Source: Platycnemis pennipes (Eukaryota; Arthropoda; Insecta; Odonata; Platycnemididae). Taken from it: a stretch of 64,000 nt of DNA. Numbering within the stretch: position 1 is the stretch's first letter; the number at the start of each line of letters is the position of its first letter. The stretch is from contig OW121848.1 in the NCBI GenBank assembly GCA_933228895.1, forward strand, positions 88,927,470 through 88,991,469. The letters run 5' to 3'. The translations under genes were made by a program, and so were the position numbers. Below the pieces are notes generated by a model. The model was not told where the DNA came from. It saw nothing but the letters and a program-made list of their open reading frames with translations, and searched no databases. Below are positions 23,700-33,669 of the stretch, one piece after another.

Positions 23700-26600
23700 G
23701 TTCTTACTGGAAAACTTCTGTTTATTTTATTAAAATGACAATATCAATAATAAGAATGAAGAGAAATATCTGAATATTTATGATATTCTGGAATGGTATG
23801 TCATAGACTTTGCTTTGGCATTAAAACATTACTCCTCGGTAGACTTCTTACGCTGATTTTATTTCATTCTCATTACCTAACATTAAAAACGGACTTTTCT
23901 TCTTGAACTACATTTGAAAATCAAAAAAACCACACTCCATTGACATGAAAAACTAACGTATTCTCAATGTCCTGCCACAACACCTTGGTTTGCTTCATGT
24001 TTGAATAGTTATACATAAAATTCTACTTATAATCTATCTTGATTTTTATTTTGGCTCCCATGTGAATAATGATGGAAGAAAATGCGACTCATCGCAAAAA
24101 TATTTTTTGTATTCTACTTTTCATGGTGAGTTTCAATAAAATATTGCTACTACGATTACGATTTCGAGCAAAACTTTCCCTATTCTAGACGTCCCTTCGG
24201 TTTGAATTAACCCTACTTCTCTTAATTCTATTTTAAATTTTTATCTTTTCCTCCCCCTTTCCCGCAAACTAAAATTCATCTGTACGAGGAATCATCAGGG
24301 TCTTCAATATCTCATCACCTCTCATAGCATTCAGTAGCCTAACTCCTTTTGTTTCCTTCCAAGGATTTTGAACTCCTTCAGCAGAATCCCTTGCTTCTCT
24401 TATTATATCCGTCGTGCTCTCCCAATCATTTCTCACGCCCTTCCCTCCGCATCTTCCGAACCATTCACTCTCATCTTCCGTCCCCAGGGTTTAGATCTCG
24501 ATATTATGTAACTCGACTCGCGCAACTTACTTGTGTGCCAACTATTTATAGCTACAATTGCACTGAGCTTCCTTTTAAGATTCCTTGATGTTAACCAGCA
24601 TCCTCTTGGCTGACTCTTACCTCCGATTTAGTACTCCGTCCATTTTTAATCCGAAGTAGTGCACAGTATGCTGTAGTTTTCCTTCTGTTTTTCAGTATTA
24701 CGCACTCTTAATGTTATATTTCATATATCATCATGCGTATACCTACTTTGTGTCGTCAACATACTTTCTTCTCATCTAATGCAAAACCTATTGCGATGCA
24801 TTAATTATCAGTGGGTGGGATATTTACCGAATTCAGACATTGCACGCAAATAAATTGTTTTTACCTAAGTTAAAAAAATGTTCTTAGACGAAATGCAACA
24901 AAAAATATTTTGGAGACGTTATAAATAAACAAAAATGAAGGAAGGATTGTTTTCGTCAGGAGACATGAATAATAGTGCAAACAAATAGATACGAGGCATT
25001 TCATTTCAACTGACCTACGGAAACCTAAATCATACTTTTGGGAGGAGGGGGAAGGGTTAAATGTGCTGACGTTTGACTCAGCTCTACTGATCTGATTAAT
25101 TTTTGTAAATGTAATCAATATTCGTCTCATCTAGAAGTGAGGTTTTGCTACGTCTAACGACAAAAATAACTTGTCTGGCAAGTTAGATCACGCTTGGGTG
25201 CTCACGATCCTGGTCGGTTTCATTGGTACTTTACCCATTTTCATTTTTTCTTTCCCTTGTCATGCTCACCATTCATTCACTTATTTAAGACCGTTACAGG
25301 CTAACTGAGATGCCCCTAGTATTTCCCTTTTTACTCCGTAACGCTCCGTTGCCCTCCACCGAGTCTGGCTGAGCAGGCACAGGGTGGCTGAGCATTTTTG
25401 AGTGATCGCAGCTCTTTCAAATGTTTCCTCGTGATCTACATCATAAATTTCACTTGGTATAACGATAAGTAGTTATTGTGTGCATTAAGTTCTTGATAGG
25501 TTTTAGTTAGTTACCACATTGGAATATGCGAAAAAATTACCCACGATTGCGTTCTCGATTGTCAATCTTATGTCAATATCCGCGATGCCCGCGCCGCAGA
25601 GGGTACATACTTTTTAAGTAGCCGTCAACCCGATATTAAAGTAAGAGGGATAATTGCTATCGGGGTATTTCTTATAAGTGTCTCCGCTCTCTGTCTGTCA
25701 ATACAAGGCTGTGAATGAACTCTGTAAGTCTTGTGAAACATTGAAAATCATTTCGATGCAAAGAAATGTTACTTTTTTGTTTAATTGGACTCTATTATGA
25801 TACGGAATAAATTAATTGATGGTTTCATATTCATCATGAGCTGAAGCCAGAAAATAGCTAAAGCTGAAAACTTAAAATAGCTAAAAATATTTATTATGAT
25901 ACGTGGAGATAAGATAAGAATATATTTACATTGTCCCTCAATGTAGAAGTGAATCAAGTTGCCAATCATTCTCCGAAATAACTCTATCTTCACTGAAAAC
26001 CTTTTTTCTCTCTTAAAGTTTCATTAAACACCGTTGATTAATCTTGTAAATGTAATATAAGCAATTGATTTATTCCACGAGTATCAACGTTAAAAGTTCT
26101 CATATTACCCCACCAAATTGATTTCTGATATATCCCACCTCTTGTTTGAAAGTTTTAAGCTTCAAAAGGTTTTTCTCGTTTACCGATACTTAATTTACAT
26201 GCAAATGCTTTACCTACGTTTCGAGTTCCAAATGCCCAAGGCGAATTTGATGCGTGGTCTAACGCAAAACATCACGTCTCTCTTTATGGTAATCAAATAT
26301 TGTAAAAGCGTTTCTGTTAATTAATGACTGTTCGTTACAAAAAGTCGGTGTTATTTGGTTCAGAAGTTTGATACTTGTTTTATATTTCGAGGAATGAATT
26401 CCTCACTGGTCAGTGTCTGTTTAATCAAATTAATGGCTATGAATCCATTCCACATTAGAGAAAAGATAAACGCTATCAGATTAACACTGTTAACAATGCT
26501 ATTTTTTCATCATTTGACATTCAATCCTCCACAAATATAGGATAAAATGAAATGCTCTCGGGGGTTTTAATGACTGTACAGTTTTGCCGCAACATGCTCT

Positions 26601-26975
26601 CTCTCTTAGCCTCAGAGTTTCCCTCATGCCAGTTGTTATTCCATCCTACGTTACCCATCATTTAAAACACATTCGGCAGTGTACCTCATTATATTGTGTT
26701 AGCTGTTGTGGCCTCATGTCTGAATATAATAGGTATTGTACATTTCTTAGTCGTTTGCAACGTGCCTGGTGATATTTTTACCTGGTGGATGATGCTGAGT
26801 CTTAAGGATAGAGATTCTATTAGCCGTACTCGGTGGGGATGTCAGGGAGGTGAATATATGGAAGAGAATTTTTGTGTATTAAAGGACAGCTTGAGAATAT
26901 CGGCCCCTCTCATCTCCTTTCCCAGTATTTTGTCTTTCTAGCGGATCAAACGATAGGGTAAGGCCAAATCAGTCA
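23700..26975. other. Long AT-rich intergenic stretch, nothing recognised
   Basis: Frames are short (under 90 codons), with no repeat ends, RNA genes or exon signals I can support. Confidence 0.4.
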
Positions 26976-26980
26976 GCCTT

Positions 26981-27040
26981 TTTACATCTACATCAACGCG
27001 ATAACATTCAAGCCACCGCGAGGGTGTGTGGCAGGAGGAG
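26981..27040 (+). repeat. CTACATC...AAGCCACC dispersed repeat, copy A
   Basis: TTACATCTACATCAACGCG followed by CAAGCCACCGCGAGGGTGTG and GTGGCAGGAGGAG. The same core is at 55851-55908 (+) and 29107-29165 (-). This kind of repeat is common in arthropod genomes as part of non-LTR/SINE-type elements; assignment to a family is from memory. Confidence 0.6.
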
Positions 27041-28000
27041 TTTAGAGACTAAGAGACTTTTAGAGGAAGATGTGTCGTCAGGTTTATGAGAAAAATGACC
27101 AGGGAGCGCTTCGCCTCCTCCCTGCTTCTTTACGGAGGACTAAATCCCAGAAAAAGGAACTCCTTGGCGAGGAAAGGAACGAACTTATATAAAAATCCTG
27201 ATGCGTCGTTACGCGATAAAACTGATTCCCGATCCCCAGTTCAGCAAAGCATTTACGGAATAATGATGAAAATACACCGGTTGCTTAATGCGCTTACGTT
27301 TACCTCACTATTAAGTCATTAAATGCGGGAGATTCAAACCTCAGTGAACACCAAAAGGGGACATAGCGGCGATCAAAAAGGATATTGGTTTTTTTTTAAA
27401 TGTTTTTGCTTTATGATAATTAATTCCACATCATTTATCGTCATAAGGCTTTGTGCATCTGCTTGAGTTATAATTTGCCCAATTCAAATGACTCCACTTC
27501 GAATGAAAGTGATAAAAATGAGGAAAGCGTTTGATCGTGCACGCTTTCTTGTCGCCTGAGTAAAATATTTTATATTGGGAGTAGAATGTTCAGCTCCATT
27601 TAATGGCTATGGTACTCATGCAATTTTTCCCTTCACAACGTGTCTTTAAAATGACAGGGCACTTTTGTTAGACCATAGATTGTTGTGTTTATAAAAGAAA
27701 TTCTGAAAAGGGTTTTTCCGTAACATACATAGGGGAAACAACTGTAAGTGTCGAAATGCACACGATAGAACATATATTGCAGGACTAAAATAGATTGATC
27801 TGAACTAATTGAACTGTATTTTCAATGCTCCCTCCACGTGGTTCATCACGTTGACGTGGTTTAAGGGTTCCCGGATTTCCAAGAGCTTCGAAAATTGCTG
27901 AAGTAATGATGATACTGCACCTTGAAAGGTTGTGAAGACATGCTTGTGAATATAAAAGGGAGAAACCAGATGGAAAGAATACAGAGTAGAGATTCTGCGT
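27041..28000. other. Intergenic sequence, nothing recognised
   Basis: AT-rich, short frames only. Confidence 0.4.
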
Positions 28001-28009
28001 TTACGTTTC

Positions 28010-28611
28010 TCTAATTTAATGAGCGCTCACGCCTTATGCCTGATGCAAATGTATAAGTGAGGCCAGTATTCCCACCTTGAAACAATTATTGAAGTTGGAT
28101 TCGTGGGAGGAGGCATGTATGTCTTCCGGGAGAGAATAAGAATGGGAGGAGGGATTATTGCAGGAAGAGTGGTGACCACTTATGCGGATGCATAGCGGGA
28201 TGGTGGAGAGGCCGATGTAGAAAGCGGGACATTATTGGCAGAGTAGAAGTTAGACAGTATTTTCAGTGGTGCAGGAAAGTGAAGGCACGGAGGGAAGCGA
28301 AAAAGAGAGGACTTGTTTGGGGAGAGGCTGGGTGATAAGGATAGGACAGGTTTTGCATCTAGTGCGATTTCAGGGAAAGGGAGTGTTTTGGGAGGGAGAT
28401 GGGATTTGGGCAGAGGTCTGGTGGTTCTCAGAATACCAGAGAGGTCGAGGGGGCGTTTGAAGGTAAGAGATGGGCATTTAGGGAAAATATTGGTGGTGGT
28501 AAGGTTATCAGACAGAATAGAGAATAGGCCTTTAAGGATGTGTTTAAGGGACTGAATACCAGGGAAGTAGGTTGTGCACAAGGAGAGGTAATCTTTGGTT
28601 TTGCGATTCAT
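28010..28611 (-). pseudogene. Penelope-like element fragment (RT-EN linker and GIY-YIG endonuclease), frameshifted
   Basis: On the minus strand the frame reads TYFPGIQSLKHILKGLFSIL, then NIFPKCPSLTFKRPLDLSGI, the conserved linker between reverse transcriptase and endonuclease in Penelope-like elements. A second frame gives RTRCKTCPIL, the Cys motif ahead of the nuclease. Further on CPAFYIGLSTIPLCIRISGH then HSSCNNP is recognisable as the GIY-YIG core and its GHR-S-CNN continuation, ending near NCFKVGILASL. At least one frameshift and two stops separate these pieces. The RT domain is missing upstream, where the sequence switches to ATTC simple repeats at about 28612. It is a 5'-truncated dead copy. 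Confidence 0.8.
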
Positions 28612-28660
28612 TCATTCTCATTTTGCGATTCATTCATTCATTTTGCGATCATTCATTAAA
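28600..28660. repeat. TTCATTCATTTTGCGA tandem repeat
   Basis: Three irregular copies of a GCGATTCATTCATTCATTTT-like unit sit at the truncated edge of the Penelope-like fragment. Confidence 0.7.
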
Positions 28661-29100
28661 GGAACCTTCTGTCTTTCTCTCTTTTTCTTATACCCTTTAC
28701 CTCCCCACTCATCTTTACCCCTCTTACTTCTACCCTTCACTTGTTTCCTCGGCCTGCCTTGCCCCCTCAGTCAGTTCCCCCCTCTCCTTCGAGAAAGGTG
28801 GTAGTGGCCACCGAAATATCGGAAAGCTATCTTTATGAGTGTCTATTATTTATGTGCTTTTATAACTTAGTCACGCCTGTGACCAGCTTTATTGAGCTTT
28901 ATTGTTATTGCACAATAGGCAGCATAGGAACGGGATAGGTAGGTTAAATGTTTTTAGAGTAGTCTGTTGTGAATGATGCACGGATTAACAACCAATTACG
29001 TTATTACTATGTATATACTAACTATCTAGCTGCATGTGACAGTATTGTCTAGCATGTCTCCATGTAGTAGCCCAGTTGCATCTCAATAGTGCATGTATGG
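28660..29100. other. Pyrimidine-rich then AT-rich sequence
   Basis: CT-rich to about 28790. Then GGTGGTAGTGGCCACCGAAA and ATATCGG at about 28797-28822 resemble the 'CCGAAA..TCGG' hairpin motifs often found beside Penelope-like or LINE ends. If linked to the fragment at 28.0-28.6 kb it is in opposite orientation. Weak. Confidence 0.25.
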
Positions 29101-29106
29101 TGAGCT

Positions 29107-29165
29107 GCACCCCCTGCCAGTCACCCTCGTGGTGGCTCGCAGGGTATTACGTAGATGTAAATATG
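29107..29165 (-). repeat. CTACATC...AAGCCACC dispersed repeat, copy C
   Basis: On the minus strand TTTACATCTACGTAATACCC, then GCGAGCCACCACGAGGGTG and GGCAGGGGGTGCAGCTCACC. Same core order as the copies at 26981 and 55851. Confidence 0.6.
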
Positions 29166-29890
29166 GCGTGAAGCTTGGTCTAATCTGCCATCTAGCGTGC
29201 AGCAGTAAACAGGGTGCGATATGGTTAAATATCTCAGTATAAGGGACTCTTTCATAGTTTGTTGAGTTTCAGCATGAATGAGAAACTTATGAGATGGTAT
29301 CTTAAATAACATAATGTTTTTTAAATGGGAGAGAGATATTTTTTGAGATGCAGAGGGAACACAGTTGGACAGAGAGGATAAGGAACTATGAAAGGGCTTC
29401 GACAAAATATTGCGATGATTACTGCTCATTGGGTCCGCTCGGCAACGAGGATTCACTTGAATAAGTGAAACCTGTTTCCCAAATAAACTCCATTTTTGAT
29501 TTCATGACGTTCAACGAGTGATTCAAGATCGGATTTAAATCCGTATCCTTTTAATATGTTATAATATTTCAGATTTTCCAGGCGAATTTTCGCTCTGAAG
29601 ACGATGGTGGACTCGTTCATCGAAACGATAGTGTCCGTTAACGCTATCACCCAGTGTGAAACCCGGAAAAAATGTATTGCACTCATAAGATATTATTCCC
29701 GGGAAATTAATGCGGAAAGTTTCTTCTATCAACCCTACCCCCATCGGAATCTCTTATTTCGATAGCTGAAGTAGGCAATATCTTGTAAATAGCAGTCCGC
29801 AAGTTAGAATTTTTCTGCTGGTGCTACAGCTTTTCTGTTTAATAATATTCTTACGGTATCACATGGTTATTTGCCACTATCATGACGTTA
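29166..29890. other. Intergenic sequence, nothing recognised
   Basis: Short frames only; no supported feature. Confidence 0.4.
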
Positions 29891-30140
29891 GGGGGTCGTG
29901 TTGGTTCAGATTTGAGTACTGGCCACCCGCCCGTTCGGCCCCTACTTGAGTGCCGCGCAGAGATCACTTCGAGTTCAGACTTCGGTCCGTCGGATGGGAC
30001 TTTAAGCCGTTGGTCCCTTGGCACCTTGCGTTAGGAGTAGGTTAATGCTGACGCCGGGTTCCTCTCCACTATTCCTCCTTACTCTTGTTTCCATTGTCGT
30101 ATACTTTCTACCGGTTTGAAGTGCATTTAATTGCGGGGCA
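29890..30140 (+). mobile_element. SINE-like repeat, copy 1 of the GGGACNTTAANCCG family
   Basis: A tRNA-like start (GTGTTGGTTCAGATTTGAG, then ACTGGCCACCCGC) is followed by CGGATGGGACTTTAAGCCGT and GTAGGTTAATGCTGACGCC, then GGGTTCCTCTCC. The two body segments recur in the same order at 38351-38427, and the first recurs on the minus strand at 32846-32880. Confidence 0.6.
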
Positions 30141-30831
30141 CTCAGGAAACCACAGGTTAAAGTTAAGCCTTAGCATTCACATTCTCTTTAATCCAGCCAT
30201 TATCTACAATGAGTGACTTGTAATAATTGTTAGCTTACTATTGGCAAAAGAAGATTTCTTCTATTAAGCGTCAAATATCACTTTTCCATATTCTTAGCAG
30301 TGCGAAATTATAAACAGAAGCCAATGAGATTAAATTAAATGTGATTAAAAATCTAGGCCTACGCATGTTCAAAAATGTAAATAAATGGCATTTTTGAAAT
30401 ACCCGTATCTGCATTCATTTTGTATGCATAAAAAAAGGAACAGCAAAATTATAATAATAGTTTAAAGCGCATTTTTGTAGGGAAATTTTTTTTAGGCAGA
30501 AGCTTCAAAATTATATTGATAAAAATATTAATAAATCTAAAATACAAGGGTTATGGTTAATGGTTTTTAATGCAATGTTTTATTATATATATATGTCCAA
30601 CCATTGTCTCTTGCAAACAAACTATGGTTGAGGTGCATCCATACTAGAGTTCTATATCATTTCAGTGGAAAACGCAATGTGGGGAAATACATTTAGAATG
30701 CATGGCAAAATGGAATAGATTACATGGAATTTTTAAATATTTTTGCTGTGCATGCAAAAATGCTGTTGCGCAAATTCATTTATTGACATATCAGATAGGA
30801 CTGAAGTCGTCAATTTGTGGAATTTGGTTAC

Positions 30832-31075
30832 AATATTCATAGTAACGAATAAAAATAAAACTTTTATTCTATTCCACACAACTTTTTTAATAACCGACCT
30901 AGGTTTCGATAATTTTTTTTGTGATTCACAAGGTTGAAGGGTGTCGTTCTCAAGGTTGTCATTCTCAACTTTGAGAATGAAAAAAATTTATGGAAACCTA
31001 GGTCGGTTATTAAAAAGGAATAAAAGTTGTGTGGAATAGACTAAAAGTTTTTATTTTTATTCGTTACCATGAATA
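30832..31075. repeat. Fold-back inverted repeat, ~75-bp arms
   Basis: Left arm 30838-30907 and right arm 30993-31071 are reverse complements, apart from one substitution near each end and an 8-base length difference. Shared segments include GTAACGAATAAAAATAAA, CTATTCCACACAACTTTT and TTAATAACCGACCTAGGTTT. The 85-base loop holds its own hairpin, CATTCTCAA-CT-TTGAGAATG. ATTCATTTATTGACA occurs as a direct repeat outside the left arm (30774-30788) and just outside the right arm (31076-31090). Confidence 0.85.
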
Positions 31076-31204
31076 ATTCATTTATTGACAGTTTTCAAGT
31101 AAGTATATCATAAAATCCCTTCCCTGAAAAGAACTATTGATAATACGTTTAAATCACGATATTCGTGGTTTAAATACATGAGTGAATATTTTGAATACTA
31201 TCTG

Positions 31205-31300
31205 TCTGGCTACGGTAGCCAGATCAGTAATGTATTAACTTCGCCAATCAAAGGTCCCTGGTTTCATTCTGATCCGGGGCTTAAGATTGATAAATACGGG
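31205..31300 (+). repeat. Diverged tRNA-derived SINE head
   Basis: GGCTACGGTAGCCAGATCAG, then CGCCAATCAAAGGTCCC and TGGTTTCATTCTGATCC resemble a tRNA box A, anticodon arm and box B. Box B carries an insertion, so it is old. Confidence 0.35.
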
Positions 31301-31330
31301 GCGTAATATGATCTCAGTATTGCTGCAAAA

Positions 31331-31817
31331 TCAATCTCATTTGTAGGCTAATTTTACTTGTAAATCACATAAACGCCTTTATTTAGACCATAAAAGATTT
31401 TGGCATTAGGCGCTTTTATGTATATGCTCCTCTTGCAATCGCGTGAGTCGAATGAATTCCTTTCCGGATTCTAGCCGCGTAGAAGATAACGTCTAGTTCG
31501 TAGTTTCAACTTACGACTCGGGCAGAGTCATCAAAGTTACGTACCAAAGTCGGTGAAGAGTGCAAAAGTTGTTAAGAGGAACGTCGGTACCTAATACGAA
31601 AACTTTGATTGGGCTTAAACTCTGATAATATTTCGTTCTGGGCGCTAATTATTTTGAGCAGGGCGTAGCAACATTTATGTCACTGCTGAAGACGCTTTGT
31701 TATTATTTTCCTGAACACAGATTCGTCAATCGAAGGTACATGAGAAAGCTGAGTTTGGTCTGAGGGAGCTCCAACTTCTGAGGTCGTATCCCCTTCAGCC
31801 AAATGTGGTTTTTAATC
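31331..31817. other. Intergenic sequence, nothing recognised
   Basis: No supported feature. Confidence 0.35.
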
Positions 31818-31819
31818 TA

Positions 31820-32267
31820 CCGTAAACTCCCGATTTTATGTGCTAATGACGAGTAAAGGGTGTACGGATAATCGGGAAACACGGATAATCCGCTGTTTGG
31901 TTCTTTCCGGATTCATTTCTACACGGTGCGCCGCCGAAATCAATAAACTCACTAAGAAAATAACACTGTCTGCCAGTGAAAATATCCTCGCTGTACATTT
32001 TAGCATAGCAACAGCATTTTATGACAAAATAGAAGCCAGTAAAGCGGTCATGGCCGCAGCGAAATATTCGCAAGCCTCGGGAGGCGGCACGAAGCCTAGC
32101 ATATGACATCGGAGCAGTCGGTAGGGCCATAGTGGAATTTACGATTGGAGGAAAATAACAAAGGTTTGCTTATCTTTGAGGCCACTGCCGATACCCTAAA
32201 TAGATTGGAGGTGTTCGGATAATTTGCAGCCCGGATAATTCACGCACGAACAATCGGAAGTTTACTA
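31820..32267. mobile_element. pogo/Tigger-like short element, 448 bp, TA-flanked
   Basis: The ends read CCGTAAACTCCCGATT (from 31820) and, from the other strand, TAGTAAACTTCCGATT, with TA at 31818-31819 and 32268-32269. Subterminal CGGATAAT motifs occur near both ends (31865, 31885 and 32216, 32232). A 'GTAAACTCCCGATTATCCG'-type end plus TA target is the known pattern of pogo/Tigger-group Tc1/mariner elements. Frames of 88 (+) and 95 (-) codons overlap inside but show no transposase motif. Confidence 0.7.
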
Positions 32268-32289
32268 TATTCCTTAGACAGCCAAATAT

Positions 32290-32375
32290 TCAGCCCAAGG
32301 TGGGATTCAAACTCGCAACCTTGGCAGCCACAGCCAGCTCATTTATACATCTCACTATCGTGAGTTGTGGTCATG
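32290..32375 (-). repeat. tRNA-derived SINE head, minus strand
   Basis: Minus-strand GCGAGTTTGAATCCCACC (32299-32316) is a good box B, and a weak box A-like ATGAGCTGGCTGTGG lies about 35 bp upstream. The pogo-like element ends only 25 bp away, so it may have inserted into this SINE. Confidence 0.4.
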
Positions 32376-32689
32376 CAGTCATTACTATGTCCTTTGGACT
32401 GAAATCCCCATCATGCTTATCTGATTATGCGTCAGGCCATTTCTCGTCCATTCCTATTATTGTGACTTTCCTCCCGGTCTGAAGCGCCTATTCGTACGGA
32501 AACAGACTTGAAAACAACCATGGTAAAAATCCTCATCATGTCTTTTCCGTATCCATTTCAACCAAAAAATGTCTTTCTGTCGAGTAAGAGATGATTCATA
32601 TGCGTTTTTCTTTTGCCCTTCGCTTAATCAACGCTCTCTACGCTCGAAAACGTAAGGGACAGGCATCCATCCATCCCGTGCGAAAACGA

Positions 32690-32905
32690 TGAGAGAAGGA
32701 AAAGGACTATGGTCGCGACCCGCGCGGCACTCTCCCATACCCCCGGCGGGAATGAGACCAAAGGGGAGAATGGTAAAACCAGTAGAAAGGGTGGCTATGT
32801 GGCAAGGAAGAACCAGACCCCTCGGGACACTTTCTCTTAACAAAAGGGTCCACGGTTTAACGTCCATTACGATGGATGGGGTGCTGAACATGAATCGACA
32901 TCCAG
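32690..32905 (-). repeat. SINE-like repeat, minus-strand copy of the GGGACNTTAANCCG family
   Basis: On the minus strand CCATCCATCGTAATGGACGT then TAAACCGTGGACCC (32846-32880) aligns with the body of the repeats at 29991 and 38351. The rest is diverged. Confidence 0.45.
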
Positions 32906-33157
32906 ACAGCACTCAAGTAGAGACCGGTAAACCAATGAACGATCTCTGTAAGTACAAAATACTCATCAGGCATCAAAAACAACAATGATCATGGAAATTT
33001 ACAATAAATTCCCAAATGTATTCAACATTCCTAATAGAAGAGAAATCTCTCATAATTCAGAAAAAATAGCATTGGTACATGAAACTTTATAGCTTATTTC
33101 CTTCAAACAATCAGTGAGTATTAGCATTGCGTCACAGCTTATATTTCGTGGGTATCA

Positions 33158-33181
33158 TTAATAATAATAATAATAATAATT
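33158..33181. repeat. (TAA)n microsatellite tail of the LINE
   Basis: About eight trinucleotide units sit exactly at the LINE 3' end, the typical tail of CR1/Jockey-group insertions. Confidence 0.9.
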
Positions 33182-33669
33182 TTTATTGTTCTAGGACCAT
33201 GTCCTATGGAACATAAATCATTTAACAAAATTTGACTCTGCAGGAAAAAACATAATTAAGTACTTGCCTAGCTAAATATATAATACAAGTATACAATATA
33301 AATACAATGCAAGTATACAATATAAATACAATACAAGAAATATACAGTATACAATCAAAAGAGAATGATACAGAACAATAAAAGACATCATAATTTCCCA
33401 TTTCAAATATCAACAACAGTGGAAAGATGAAGTACCTAATAACAAAATAAATGTATAAAGTAACTCAATAAAATAAGTCAGTGAAGTGATTGTACAATTT
33501 TACAAAATTAAAGATTACCTTATATTGAATTTTACAAAATATTTGACAGTATTAAAGAGAAAAGGAAAAACCTCGATTTGAATAATAATATTAAGTAGTA
33601 GATAACATTTATAGATTTCAATGTAACAATGCAATGTTGTCTTATTATTATATGATATAACAATAAATT

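Noticed and set aside
31840..32130. Transposase ORF inside the pogo-like element
   Set aside because: The 88- and 95-codon frames on opposite strands show no helix-turn-helix or DDE motif.
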